Source of the DNA: Gordonia effusa NBRC 100432
GTDB lineage: Bacteria > Actinomycetota > Actinomycetes > Mycobacteriales > Mycobacteriaceae
Assembly: GCF_000241305.1 (NCBI RefSeq)
Contig: NZ_BAEH01000091.1
Span: 1-64,000, forward strand
Length of the DNA stretch: 64,000 nucleotides
Direction of reading: 5' to 3'
The translations under genes were made by a program, and so were the position numbers. The notes under the pieces were generated by a model. It made no database searches, was not told where the DNA came from, and worked only from the letters and a program-made list of their open reading frames with translations. Each line of letters starts with the position of its first letter. Position 1 is the first letter of the stretch. Of this stretch, positions 11,616 through 20,283 are shown piece by piece.

Positions 11616-11658
11616 AAGGCGCCCAACCACGAAAGTGGTTGGGCGCCTTTTGTTTTTT
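11616..11658 (+). terminator. Rho-independent terminator after tuf
   Basis: Perfect 15-bp stem (11616-11630 with 11635-11649), a GAAA tetraloop, and the T-rich run TTTTGTTTTTT. This is a textbook intrinsic terminator closing the str operon. Confidence 0.95.
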
Positions 11659-11799
11659 GGCTGAACATAGGCTGAAGTCTCCGCCGTCAGAAGGTGCGAG
11701 GTCGATATTCCCTCGGGCGTGCTCTTCCCGCAGATTCAGTCGACCTCTGCCGTCGATGGTCGCGTACAGTCGGAGACTGTGGGTCGACGTTACTCTCGA

Positions 11800-11954
11800 T
11801 GGTCGAGTGTCGTCGTGCGAGCTTGCGAGCCCGACGGTGTATCGAGACCCGGTGAGTTGACATCGAAAAGATTTGCACGACAACGTGTTTGGGTTCAGAG
11901 GCTGGTGTGTCTGAGGTCCCGATACACCTCGTCGCTGCGCTCCTCGGCGCTCGG
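11800..11954. repeat. Inverted pair of GGTCGAG repeats
   Basis: A diverged forward unit (11800-11849, TGGTCGAGTG to GTATCGAGACC) and a reverse unit (11915-11954, GGTCCCGATACACCTCG onward) face each other about 65 bp apart. The forward unit has a few extra bases compared with the copies at 6736 and 16820. Confidence 0.75.
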
Positions 11955-12051
11955 GCCAGCGGAGAGGACTCCGCCGATCTTCGACACTGGACCGCCCACC
12001 GTTGGCCCAACTCGTGATCGGTAGCGTCGGAATAGTCGTAATCTTCCACCT

Positions 12052-12948
12052 ATGACAACAATGTTCGGCGAGGCCGGCGCCAAATCGACCGGTGGCAGTG
12101 GTTTCCTCGGCTCGTTCCTGAAGTCGCTGGCGTTCATCATGGTGTGCGGCATCGTCGGACCGATCTTTCTGGTGATGTACTTCGTCATCGACGAGCCGGG
12201 CATCGAATGGATGCTGTGGACCGGCATCGGCGTCACGATCCTGAACGTAGTGATCGCTTTCTTCGTCGCCCGCGGATCCACGAAGATGAAAGCGAAGCTC
12301 GCTCGAATGCAGGCTTCCGGTCACATGGCATTGGCCGACATTACGTCCCTGCGACAGACCAACGTTCAGATCAACGATCAACCGGTCATGCAGTTGGGCC
12401 TGCGTATCCATGGCGATGGCGTCCCGACTTTCGACGTCGACATTCGTAAGACCGTACCGATCGTCGCGCAGGCGATGTTGCACCGCAGAGTGTTGGCGGT
12501 ACTGGTGGACCCGGCCACCAGAGAGTTCGAAATCGATTGGCAGGCAACAGGAATGATCACCGGTTCGGTCCCCGCGCAATTTACGTCTAGTGAAGACGGG
12601 CGCACCTACGACCTCACCGGACAATCCGAACCGCTTATCAGGATTCTCGAGGTACTTCGCAAACACGGAGTGGGCAATAGCGGAACCATCGACTTGCGAA
12701 GCAACCCAATGGCCCGCGCGGAAGTAATGGCCATCGTGCGGCAGTACGGTTCGGGCGCCCAACCTCCGACATCGCCGCACGGTGGTACCGGACAGTTCGC
12801 GGGCAGCGCTCCGACGTCGTTGGCCAAACCGGTCCCACAGCGTTCGTTGACCGAGCGGCTCGCTGAACTCGACGCCCTCTACTCGGCGGGGCGGATCGAT
12901 TCGACCGAGTATCAGCAGGCCCGACAGCGAGTGCTGAGCGATCTGTAG
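12052..12948 (+). CDS. Membrane protein with C-terminal SHOCT domain
   Basis: 298 residues. Two hydrophobic segments near the N-terminus (about 25-48 and 55-77), a soluble middle region, a Pro/Gly-rich linker, then the short C-terminal SHOCT motif (LTERLAELDALYSAGRIDSTEYQQARQRVL). SHOCT is a small oligomerisation-type module common on actinobacterial membrane proteins; the function is unknown. A membrane protein gene also follows tuf in mycobacteria, but I cannot show orthology. Confidence 0.75.
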   Translation: MTTMFGEAGAKSTGGSGFLGSFLKSLAFIMVCGIVGPIFLVMYFVIDEPGIEWMLWTGIGVTILNVVIAFFVARGSTKMKAKLARMQASGHMALADITSLRQTNVQINDQPVMQLGLRIHGDGVPTFDVDIRKTVPIVAQAMLHRRVLAVLVDPATREFEIDWQATGMITGSVPAQFTSSEDGRTYDLTGQSEPLIRILEVLRKHGVGNSGTIDLRSNPMARAEVMAIVRQYGSGAQPPTSPHGGTGQFAGSAPTSLAKPVPQRSLTERLAELDALYSAGRIDSTEYQQARQRVLSDL

Positions 12949-12968
12949 TCGCGCCATTTCGGGTTCGC

Positions 12969-13007
12969 CCCATAGCTGTGGAGTCTTCCCACCGATATAG
13001 CTATGGG
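12969..13007. repeat. Small inverted repeat downstream of the SHOCT gene
   Basis: Arms CCCATAGCT (12969-12977) and AGCTATGGG (12999-13007) with a 21-bp loop and no T-tract. It could be a weak terminator or an operator for the esterase gene at 13170. Confidence 0.45.
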
Positions 13008-13169
13008 ACGGCACCGCAGAGGTCGGAAGAGCAAACAGACCCGACAGTCCCAATAACCCCATACATCACTTTAGTCACAATAGCCACTTTGGTCACCGGC
13101 TGGTCTCGAACCGATTCTCGTTGCGACACATGCCTTGTCCTGCATGGAGAGGGCGAATAAGTTTCGTTC

Positions 13170-14150
13170 GTGCCCAGCCATTACCCCTCGCCGCTCCGTG
13201 CGCGTCGACGACGCGCGTTCGGCATCGTCGTCGCCGGTCTTGCCATCGTTTTGTCCGCGGTGACTATCACCGTCGTCGGCGCCGGGCATGGCGACGCCGC
13301 CACTCGCCAGCGCTTCTACGTGAGCGGCTGCGGAATGCCAACCAGCCCAGTTGATATGTGGACCCGAGGCGGAAACTACAAGACGGCGATCGCGCTCGAT
13401 GGCCTTCGCGCGACAACCGACATGAGCGGCTGGCGGCACAACACGCGCATCCAGAAGATGGCCGATCATGGCGTGAATGTTATTGAGCCAGTTGGTGGTT
13501 TGGGAAGTTTCTATACAAACTGGGACAAGAAGAGCAAGCTCAGCAAGGTCAAATACCGCTATATGTGGACCTGCCGACTCGACACCATCGTTCGCGAACT
13601 CGATGCCCGCGGACTCGCGGTCGGCAAATGGGGCAAGTACGCGCTGATGGGTATTTCGATGGGTGGCAATGCCGCAATGATCTACGCGGTCAACCATCGC
13701 AAGCGATTCTCGCATGCGTTCTCGATGTCGGGGTACTTGAACTTGTCGGCCCCAAGCATGCGGGAAGGTATTCGTGCGGCGTTGGTCGACGCGGGTGTCC
13801 AAGCCGGCGTTGGGCCACTCGACGCCGATGCGATGTGGGGTCCACCCTGGAGTAAACGCTGGCTCGACAACGATCCTTTCCTGCAAACCCAGCGCATGAA
13901 GGGCATGAAGTTACGCATCGGCGCGTCAACCGGACTGTGGGGCGTCCACGATCGCGAGCCGGTATCCGCGGTGAAGGGCACACCGCTGGAATTGCTGGCC
14001 CTGGCCCAAACACGAGCTTTCGAAGTATCTGCACTTCGTGCCGGAGTAGATGTTTCCAGTGATTACCCGACGCAGGGAACCCATGACTGGGGCTACTGGA
14101 ACGATATGGTCTGGCGCGCCAAGAACAGCGGCTGGTTCCGCGACCGCTAG
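13170..14150 (+). CDS. Secreted antigen-85-like esterase / mycolyltransferase family
   Basis: 326 residues, GTG start. A positively charged N-terminus (RARRRR) and a hydrophobic segment of about 20 residues form a signal peptide. The mature part has the alpha/beta-hydrolase fold of antigen 85: LDGLRATTDMSGW, the nucleophile elbow GISMGGNAAM and the C-terminal GTHDWGYWN carrying the catalytic His. Ag85 proteins transfer mycolic acids to trehalose or arabinogalactan in the cell envelope. The elbow here is GxSxGG rather than the usual Ag85 LSMAAS, so it may be a related esterase. Confidence 0.85.
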   Translation: MPSHYPSPLRARRRRAFGIVVAGLAIVLSAVTITVVGAGHGDAATRQRFYVSGCGMPTSPVDMWTRGGNYKTAIALDGLRATTDMSGWRHNTRIQKMADHGVNVIEPVGGLGSFYTNWDKKSKLSKVKYRYMWTCRLDTIVRELDARGLAVGKWGKYALMGISMGGNAAMIYAVNHRKRFSHAFSMSGYLNLSAPSMREGIRAALVDAGVQAGVGPLDADAMWGPPWSKRWLDNDPFLQTQRMKGMKLRIGASTGLWGVHDREPVSAVKGTPLELLALAQTRAFEVSALRAGVDVSSDYPTQGTHDWGYWNDMVWRAKNSGWFRDR

Positions 14151-14184
14151 GTCACAGAACCGTTCGCCGGCCGGGGAAGGCGCA

Positions 14185-14252
14185 CAGATACCGGGCTCGA
14201 ACCGTCAAACATCAACCCGCAGTGGGGTGTTCGACGTCGAACCCGGTATCTG
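14185..14252. repeat. Palindrome between convergent genes
   Basis: 16-bp arms at 14185-14200 and 14237-14252 match at 15 of 16 positions (left arm CAGATACCGGGCTCGA). It lies between the convergent esterase and EamA genes and may serve as a bidirectional terminator. Confidence 0.7.
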
Positions 14253-14296
14253 AGCGTGGCTGGCCGAACGATGTCGAGCCGACGAGCTGCCCGAAT

Positions 14297-15319
14297 CTAG
14301 GCGCGTGCACCTAACTCGTCGACAGTCGGATCTTGAGATGGCGGGTCGACCGACGGCAGCGGGTCGGGCACCACCTCGTCGCTCACCGACGGCTCACCCA
14401 GCTTCACGATGACTACACCGGCGAGAATCAGTGCGCCGCCGAGCAATTGGACCAGGGTAGGTACCTGTCCAAGTAGTAGCCAGGCAAACACGATTGCCGC
14501 GACCACCTCGGCAAGTGCGACGAACGACGCCAATCGCGAGCCGAGCCGTCGGGCTGCGGCTATCCCGGTAACGTAGGCAACAGCAGCGGTTATTACGCCG
14601 AGAACGAGAAGTGCTGCCCACCAAGGTAATTGGTGCCCTCCCAAGGTGACATTCGCTGTGCTCGAACTCATCGGCAGTACACCGACGACGCCCAACAGGC
14701 TGAGTCCGATCGCGGCGGTGATCAGGCCGCCGCCGGCTAATGTGACCGCTGGCACGGTTGTTCGCATACTTCCGGACATGATGAAGTAACCGGCAGCACC
14801 GATGGTTGCTCCCAACGCCCATGCGACACCGACGGCATCGAGACGCACTCCGCCGAAGATTTGTAACACCAACGCGAGCCCGGCGGCGGCCACCAACGCG
14901 CCGACAAGTGTGCGCCATGTCGGCCGCTGCCCGTGTCGCACCCACATCCACCCGACAACGACTACCGGCGCCAGATATTCGATGAGTAGTGCCACGCCAA
15001 CCTGCAGTGTCTCGACAGCGTAGAAGTAGCAGAGTTGCGGCAGGGCCACCGCGATCGCTCCGTACGCCGCCATTGCCCCAAGCGTGCTGCGGCGCAACAG
15101 CTCACGTAGTCGGCCAGTCATGTGGCCGATGGCAACCGGCGCCAGGACTAGTGCGGCGATGGCGATGCGGATGGTGACAGCCGCCGACGCGGACCACCCG
15201 GTATCGAGCAGTGCGCGCGCGATAGGACCCGAGAGCCCGAATGACGACGCCGAGATCAATGCGAAGACGAGGCCGGTTCGGACCCTACTTCGAGCTGTGT
15301 CATCGGCTAAACTCTCCAT
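14297..15319 (-). CDS. EamA/DMT-family transporter
   Basis: 340 residues with about ten hydrophobic helices in two EamA repeats, typical of drug/metabolite exporters (RhaT/YdcZ-like). The tail is charged and acidic (SDEVVPDPLPSVDPPSQDP). The substrate is unknown. Start ATG at 15319 is only 38 bp from the divergent CGNR zinc-finger gene, a pairing that suggests local regulation. Confidence 0.88.
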   Translation of the reverse strand: MESLADDTARSRVRTGLVFALISASSFGLSGPIARALLDTGWSASAAVTIRIAIAALVLAPVAIGHMTGRLRELLRRSTLGAMAAYGAIAVALPQLCYFYAVETLQVGVALLIEYLAPVVVVGWMWVRHGQRPTWRTLVGALVAAAGLALVLQIFGGVRLDAVGVAWALGATIGAAGYFIMSGSMRTTVPAVTLAGGGLITAAIGLSLLGVVGVLPMSSSTANVTLGGHQLPWWAALLVLGVITAAVAYVTGIAAARRLGSRLASFVALAEVVAAIVFAWLLLGQVPTLVQLLGGALILAGVVIVKLGEPSVSDEVVPDPLPSVDPPSQDPTVDELGARA

Positions 15320-15357
15320 GCCAATTACGGTAGATCGGGTAGATGTAAGCTGTCAAC

Positions 15358-15912
15358 ATGTTCAATGCCGATGACACGGTGAGTTCGCTCGAGTCTGCGG
15401 TCGCGCTGGTAAACGGCAGAGCTACCGATGCCGACCCGCTAGCGTCGGTCGACGCGCTCGCCGAGCACTATGTCCGCTATGGGTACACCGGTCGCCACGA
15501 TCGCACCGAAGACGAGTTGGGCGCCATTCGCGCAGTGCGACCGCGGCTGCGGCAACTGTTGACCAGCAACCGTGACGATGCCGCGTTGGTCGTCAACGAA
15601 ATGTTGGTTCAGGTCGGCGCGGTGCCGCAGCTCGTGCGCCACGGTAGCGTCGACTGGCATATGCACGCCGTATCATCCGATGCGCCACTGGTCGATCGAA
15701 TCATCGGCGAGACGGCGCTCGCCATGATGGATCTGATTCGCGCGCAAGAAGTTTCGCGGCTCGGAGTGTGTGCCGCCGACGATTGCGACGATATCGTGTT
15801 GGACTTCTCGCGCAATAGATCGAAGCGGTTTTGCTCGACGCGATGTACCAACCGCGTTGCCGTTGCGGCGTTTCGAGCGAGGCAAACGCAGGCGCGCGCG
15901 GATGAGGCGTGA
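15358..15912 (+). CDS. CGNR zinc-finger (ABATE-type) protein, likely regulator
   Basis: 184 residues. The N-terminal ABATE-like region is followed by a treble-clef zinc finger: LGVCAADDCDDIVLDFSRNRSKRFCSTRCTNR, giving Cys-x4-Cys ... Cys-x3-Cys with the CTNR variant of the CGNR signature. Such proteins are believed to bind nucleic acid and often regulate adjacent transporters. The divergent EamA gene fits that pattern. Confidence 0.88.
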   Translation: MFNADDTVSSLESAVALVNGRATDADPLASVDALAEHYVRYGYTGRHDRTEDELGAIRAVRPRLRQLLTSNRDDAALVVNEMLVQVGAVPQLVRHGSVDWHMHAVSSDAPLVDRIIGETALAMMDLIRAQEVSRLGVCAADDCDDIVLDFSRNRSKRFCSTRCTNRVAVAAFRARQTQARADEA

Positions 15913-15925
15913 CCCGTAAAGTCAG

Positions 15926-16675
15926 ATGATGCGAGTATTTCACCGGCTCACCGACGGAGGTGAACTGTGTCTGGCCGCTGCGGCGTCCGGCGACCCGTCA
16001 GATCGCCCGGTCGTTTTGGTGCACGGGATGGCTAGCGATCACACCACCTGGCGCGCGTTGTGTCGAGAATTGCGCAAAGCAGGGCGATCGGTGGTATCGG
16101 TAGATCTGCGCGGCCATGGTCGGAGCGGACGCGCAAAGACCTATCACCTCAACGACTTTCGCGACGACCTTGACTTCATCGTCGAGGAATTTTCCCTCGA
16201 TGGCTTCGACCTTGTCGGTCACTCCCTAGGCGCGCATTCCGCGCTGCGGTTGGCGACGAAAATGCCCGCGCGCGTGAATCGTCTTGTGCTGGAAGAGTGT
16301 CCGCCGATGCCGAGAAATCAGGCGGACATCGACGAGGAGATCGTCCCGACCGCGACATTCGGCGAGAGAATACGCGGCGTCTCGGCGCTCGTCGCAAACC
16401 CCCTGCCGTTGATGCGATTCGACCGCGCGATTCCGGCGCAGGTTGGTCGGGAGTTCGAGACCGCCGCGCCCGAATGGTGGTCGGGACTAGCGAATCTTCC
16501 GGCTCCGACGTTGGTGATATCCGGTGGCAGCCGGAGTTTCTTGCCACCGCGTCATTTGAAGTCGTTGGCAGATGCCTTGCCGGGCGGCTCATTTCAGACA
16601 ATCGAAGCAGGACACAGCGTGCATCGAGACCGCAGTCAAGAATTCATCTGCACCGTGCTGGACTTTCTCGACTAG
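15926..16675 (+). CDS. Alpha/beta hydrolase
   Basis: 249 residues; ATG at 15926 or 15929. Core features: oxyanion region VVLVHGMASDHTTW, DLRGHGRS, nucleophile elbow GHSLGAHSA (catalytic Ser) and late GHSVHRD (catalytic His). The substrate is not predictable. It starts 13 bp after the CGNR gene and probably belongs to the same transcript. Confidence 0.88.
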   Translation: MMRVFHRLTDGGELCLAAAASGDPSDRPVVLVHGMASDHTTWRALCRELRKAGRSVVSVDLRGHGRSGRAKTYHLNDFRDDLDFIVEEFSLDGFDLVGHSLGAHSALRLATKMPARVNRLVLEECPPMPRNQADIDEEIVPTATFGERIRGVSALVANPLPLMRFDRAIPAQVGREFETAAPEWWSGLANLPAPTLVISGGSRSFLPPRHLKSLADALPGGSFQTIEAGHSVHRDRSQEFICTVLDFLD

Positions 16676-16687
16676 CGGGCTTCGATA

Positions 16688-16862
16688 GGTCGAGTGCCGA
16701 GAAGCTTTGCGGGCGAGGGGTTTCCACGATAGGTCGAGTGCCGAGAAGCTTTGCGGGCGAGGGGTTTCCACGGTTGGTCGAGCGTCGAGAAGCTTTGCGG
16801 GTGAGGAATTTCCGCAGTTGGTCGAGTGCCGAGGAGCGCTAGCGACGAGGTGTATCGAGACC
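16688..16862 (+). repeat. Four tandem 44-bp GGTCGAG repeats
   Basis: Units start at 16688, 16732, 16776 and 16820 with an exact period of 44. Units 1 and 2 are essentially identical, unit 3 carries a few substitutions, and unit 4 resembles the dispersed form (GGTCGAGTGCCGAGGAGCG ... GTATCGAGACC). There are no unique spacers, so this is not a CRISPR array. Confidence 0.93.
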
Positions 16863-16875
16863 ACCCAGCCCGGTC

Positions 16876-17781
16876 CTACCTGTTGTACAACGGCCTTGGA
16901 TCGACGCCCACCGCTTTCCAGCCTTCGTATGCCCAGGGCACGTACAGCATTTTGAGTGGGAGACGATTGACCACCGGGTTTATGAATCGCATGAACGCCG
17001 CGAAGCGATCGAACCGCTTTTGCTTCCGATCGTCCCACTCAAGGTCGCATACCTCGCGCATCTGCCGAGGCAGGGTGCCGACGACGACGGTCCGGATGAA
17101 TCCGTTGAGCGGTGCAGAAGCGATGCGCCACAACGGTTTCGGGATCTTCTTCGGTCCGGGGATGCCGCGGCGGATGTACCCCGTCGCGTAGACGATCGTG
17201 CGTGTCGGCACAAACTGATCGAGCATCGACTCCCAGTACTCGACGAACTCCTCGTATGTCTGAGGTTGATTCCGTGAACTCACGCCGTACAGCTCGTACC
17301 AGATTTTCGACTCCTCGAAGATCTGCACCTTCTCCTCGTAGGAGAGTCGTCTGATGAACGTGTCGGTGATGTAGAGGACCTGGTCGACAAATGTCGCATG
17401 CGCCCAATAGAACAGCTCGGGATTCAGTGCGTGATAACGGGATCCGTCGCTGATGGTGCCTTTGATGTCGCGGTGGAAGTCGCGGACTTTGCGGCCCCAG
17501 CGATGCGGATCGGTGCTGTAGACCGTCCGCATGATGGGAGGACCGCTGCGCTGGGCGCGACCGATGAAGTCGCTGAAGATAATCGAATGATCCTCGACCG
17601 CTTTGCCGAGTTGTTCGATGCAGTTCTCGGTGCCGGCTAATCGCTGAAACCCAAGGATGCCGCGGGAGTCGCCGTAGTACTTCCACACCAGGGAGTCGGC
17701 ACCTAGTCGGGGTTTCGCGTCGGCGACATCGTCGGCGACGATCATCGGGACCGCTTCGCGCATGCCTTCTTGCACTGTCAT
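16876..17781 (-). CDS. Oxygenase MpaB / DUF2236 family protein
   Basis: 301 residues, ATG at 17781. It has the DUF2236 pattern: SLVWKYYGDSRGIL, RTVYSTDPHRWGRKVRDFHRDIKGT with conserved His/Arg, and ALNPELFYWAHATFVD with a conserved His. The family includes latex-clearing and MpaB-type haem oxygenases and many paralogues of unknown role in mycolic-acid bacteria. It is divergent from menC, and a perfect 9-bp inverted repeat stands between them. The longer ORF extending to 18447 runs over menC antisense and is not credible. Confidence 0.87.
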   Translation of the reverse strand: MTVQEGMREAVPMIVADDVADAKPRLGADSLVWKYYGDSRGILGFQRLAGTENCIEQLGKAVEDHSIIFSDFIGRAQRSGPPIMRTVYSTDPHRWGRKVRDFHRDIKGTISDGSRYHALNPELFYWAHATFVDQVLYITDTFIRRLSYEEKVQIFEESKIWYELYGVSSRNQPQTYEEFVEYWESMLDQFVPTRTIVYATGYIRRGIPGPKKIPKPLWRIASAPLNGFIRTVVVGTLPRQMREVCDLEWDDRKQKRFDRFAAFMRFINPVVNRLPLKMLYVPWAYEGWKAVGVDPRPLYNR

Positions 17782-17799
17782 GGCTTGAGCGTAGCGCAC

Positions 17800-17829
17800 T
17801 TTGGAACAAATTATCAGATGTGTTCCAAA
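17800..17829. promoter_or_regulatory. Inverted repeat TTTGGAACA-N12-TGTTCCAAA, candidate operator
   Basis: Perfect 9-bp arms at 17800-17808 and 17821-17829, 19 bp upstream of the DUF2236 start and 45 bp upstream of menC. A relative with the same 12-bp spacer precedes the P450 gene at 18846-18875. The TetR protein encoded at 20283 is the natural candidate binder. Confidence 0.65.
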
Positions 17830-17874
17830 CTGGCTACAGTGGTGACGCTGGACGCGGCTCATAGAGTTGCAGAC

Positions 17875-18834
17875 ATGACTCCGCTGCCAGCACTCGCCGA
17901 CCTGCTGCATTCCGCTCACGTTTGCGCGTTGCCCATGCGCGTGAAGTTCCGCGGAATTACCACGCGCGAGGTCGTGATCTTCGACGGCCCGGCGGGCTGG
18001 GGTGAGTTCTCGCCATTCGCCGAATATGACGATGATGAATCGTCGTCCTGGCTGGCCGCCGGTATCGAAGCCGCCTATCTCGGTCCGCCGACTCCGGTGC
18101 GCGACGTCGTCGAAGTCAACGCGACGGTTCCCGCCGTGCCCGCCGAGCAGGTCGCCACGGTGCTCGCGCGTTATGAGGGCGCGACGACAGCGAAAGTCAA
18201 GGTTGCCGAGCCGGGGCAGACGCTGTCCGACGACGTCGACCGCGTGGCCGCCGCCCGCGATGTGGTGCCGAACGTTCGCATTGACGCCAACGGCAAATGG
18301 ACTGTGCCACAGGCGATTGAGGCCATCGCCGCGATCGGTGAGGTGCAGTATGTCGAGCAGCCGTGTGTCAGCGTCGAAGAACTGGCGCAGGTACGACGTG
18401 CCGTCTCGGTCCCGATAGCCGCCGACGAGTCGATCCGTCGGGTGCACGACCCGATGCGTGTCGTCGCACTCGATGCCGCCGACATCGCGGTGCTCAAGGT
18501 GGCTCCGCTTGGCGGTATGCGGGCGGTGCTTCGATTGGCCGAGCAGATGACGATGCCCGTCGTGGTGTCGAGCGCACTGGATTCGGCAGTCGGTATCTCC
18601 GCCGGCGTGGCGACCGCCGCCGCGTTGCCGTCGCTGGAGCTCGCGTGCGGACTTGGCACCGGCACGATGTTCGTTGACGACGTGGCCGAGCCGTTTCGTC
18701 CGGTCGGCGGGACGGTATCGCCTCGCGCGGTGACGCCGTTCGGTGAGCTGCCGCTAGCGGCTCCCGACCGTGATGCCTGGTGGCGCGAACGGCTTAGCAG
18801 GTGTTATCGCGTACTGGCTGAGCTGCCTGACTGA
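17875..18834 (+). CDS. menC: o-Succinylbenzoate synthase
   Basis: 319 residues of the enolase superfamily. MenC dehydrates SHCHC to o-succinylbenzoate in menaquinone synthesis. Residues expected for catalysis are present: the KVKV lysine pair (TTAKVKVAE), metal ligands in RIDANGKW, QYVEQPC and AADESI, and the second Lys in AVLKVAP. I start at the ATG at 17875 (MTPLPALADLL). The reading frame is open further upstream, through the operator, but this is not plausible coding sequence. No other men gene is nearby. Confidence 0.92.
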   Translation: MTPLPALADLLHSAHVCALPMRVKFRGITTREVVIFDGPAGWGEFSPFAEYDDDESSSWLAAGIEAAYLGPPTPVRDVVEVNATVPAVPAEQVATVLARYEGATTAKVKVAEPGQTLSDDVDRVAAARDVVPNVRIDANGKWTVPQAIEAIAAIGEVQYVEQPCVSVEELAQVRRAVSVPIAADESIRRVHDPMRVVALDAADIAVLKVAPLGGMRAVLRLAEQMTMPVVVSSALDSAVGISAGVATAAALPSLELACGLGTGTMFVDDVAEPFRPVGGTVSPRAVTPFGELPLAAPDRDAWWRERLSRCYRVLAELPD

Positions 18835-18845
18835 CGACGACACCG

Positions 18846-18875
18846 AATGAAACATATCTCGACATTTGTTCCAAT
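18846..18875 (+). promoter_or_regulatory. Second TGGAACA-type inverted repeat upstream of the P450 gene
   Basis: TGAAACA (18848-18854), 12 bp, then TGTTCCA (18867-18873). The spacing equals that of the site at 17800; the right arm matches 8 of 9 positions and the left 6 of 9. It lies about 70 bp before the P450 start. Confidence 0.55.
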
Positions 18876-18945
18876 GCGCGCTACGGTGAGGTAAGTCACT
18901 GGCAGCCCAGTGCCGTGCCACCTCTCGTGAACTGGAGTTTCTCTG

Positions 18946-20283
18946 ATGACCGCAGTGTTCGCCAAAGCGCCCGAAGGTAGTGAATTGCGCGAGGTCCCCA
19001 AGTCAGATCGCAACGGCATTCTGGAGATCATGCAGATGCGCCGCGACCCATTCGGGTACGCCGACGAGAAGCTGGCCCAGTACGGAAAAACCTCCGCGCT
19101 TAACGCATTTGGCATCAAGATTGTCACCGCGAGCGGTGCGCGCGCCGCCGAGCAGATTCTGATGAATAAGGACAAGGCGTTCGCCAACGGACCCGCGTGG
19201 AGTTACTTCATCGGTCCGTTTTTCAATCGCGGCGTGATGCTTCTCGACTTTGATGAGCACCGCCACCACCGCCACATCCTGCAGCAAGCATTCACGCCGA
19301 AGGTTCTCAAGGGCTACATGGACGAGATGCAGCCGATGGTTGCCGAACGCATGTCACGCTTTCCAACCGGTGACGTGAAGTTGTTCAGCGAATTCAAGGA
19401 ACTCACCCTCGACGTCGCGCTCGAAGTCTTCCTCGGCCTGGAGTTGCCGAAGAAAGAGGCCGACAAACTCAACAAGGCATTTATCGAGACCGTGCGCGCG
19501 GGTGTCGCGTATGTACGCAAGCCGGTTCCCGGCGGTCGGTGGTGGAAGGGGCTGCGCTCACGCAAGATCCTCGAAGAATTCTTCTATGCCAACATCGCGG
19601 CTAAACGCGCCACGCAGACGCCCGACCTGTTCTCGGTTCTGTGCCACGCGGAAAGTGAAGAGGGAGACCGCTTTACCGACGAGGATGTCGTCAACCACAT
19701 GATCTTCGTGTTGATGGCCGCTCACGACACCTCGACTATCACGATGACTCAAATGGCGTACCGGATGGCGAAATCGCCGGAATGGCAAGACAGCGCACGA
19801 GCCCAGTCACTTGAGCTTGACGCGCAACTGACCTACGACGATTTGGCCCGACTCGACGTCCTCGACGCGGTCATGAAGGAATCGCTGCGGATGTGTCCGC
19901 CGGTGCCCGCGCAGCCGCGGATGGCCATCAAAGATACTGAGATACAAGGGTTTTACATTCCCAAGGGCACGCTCGTCAGTGTCCCGCAGCTGACCAACCA
20001 TCGCGATCCCGAGTTCTTCACCAATCCCGATATCTTCGATCCGGAGCGCTTCAGCAAGGAGCGCAAAGAGGATAAAGGCCATCGCATGGCGTGGATCCCG
20101 TTCGGCGGCGGTGTGCACAAGTGCATTGGCTTGTATTTTGGGCAGATGGAAATCAAGACGATCATGCATCATTTGCTGCGCGGCTACGAGTGGTCGGTGC
20201 CGGCCGACTACGAGATTCCGATGGATTACAGCTCGCTGCCGGTGCCTAAGGACAAACTGCCCGTCACTATTCGGCGCCGTTGA
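18946..20283 (+). CDS. Cytochrome P450
   Basis: 445 residues, a soluble bacterial-type monooxygenase. The I-helix oxygen-activation motif is AAHDTST, the K-helix ExxR is ESLRM, and the haem-thiolate loop is FGGGVHKCIGLYFG with the axial Cys. The substrate is unknown; lipids or sterols are plausible in this genus. It overlaps the TetR gene by 1 bp (TGATG), and an SDR gene follows, suggesting an operon in which a hydroxylated product is further oxidised. An operator-like repeat lies upstream. Confidence 0.95.
   Translation: MTAVFAKAPEGSELREVPKSDRNGILEIMQMRRDPFGYADEKLAQYGKTSALNAFGIKIVTASGARAAEQILMNKDKAFANGPAWSYFIGPFFNRGVMLLDFDEHRHHRHILQQAFTPKVLKGYMDEMQPMVAERMSRFPTGDVKLFSEFKELTLDVALEVFLGLELPKKEADKLNKAFIETVRAGVAYVRKPVPGGRWWKGLRSRKILEEFFYANIAAKRATQTPDLFSVLCHAESEEGDRFTDEDVVNHMIFVLMAAHDTSTITMTQMAYRMAKSPEWQDSARAQSLELDAQLTYDDLARLDVLDAVMKESLRMCPPVPAQPRMAIKDTEIQGFYIPKGTLVSVPQLTNHRDPEFFTNPDIFDPERFSKERKEDKGHRMAWIPFGGGVHKCIGLYFGQMEIKTIMHHLLRGYEWSVPADYEIPMDYSSLPVPKDKLPVTIRRR

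Larger units (their letters stand above)
11598..12051. other. Intergenic region between tuf and the SHOCT gene
   Basis: 454 bp. After the terminator it contains two GGTCGAG-type repeats facing each other (11800-11849 forward, 11915-11954 reverse). No convincing gene is present; ORFs on either strand translate the repeats or continue neighbouring frames. Confidence 0.7.

Noticed and set aside
11587-13062. 491-residue reverse ORF over the tuf terminator, repeats and SHOCT gene
   Set aside because: It crosses an intrinsic terminator and two repeat copies and opposes a gene with clear domains.
16688-16862. Possible CRISPR array
   Set aside because: The 44-bp units are contiguous and carry no unique spacers; no cas genes are present.
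16876-18447. 523-residue version of the DUF2236 protein starting inside menC
   Set aside because: The extra N-terminus is antisense to menC and crosses the operator; family conservation begins at 17781.
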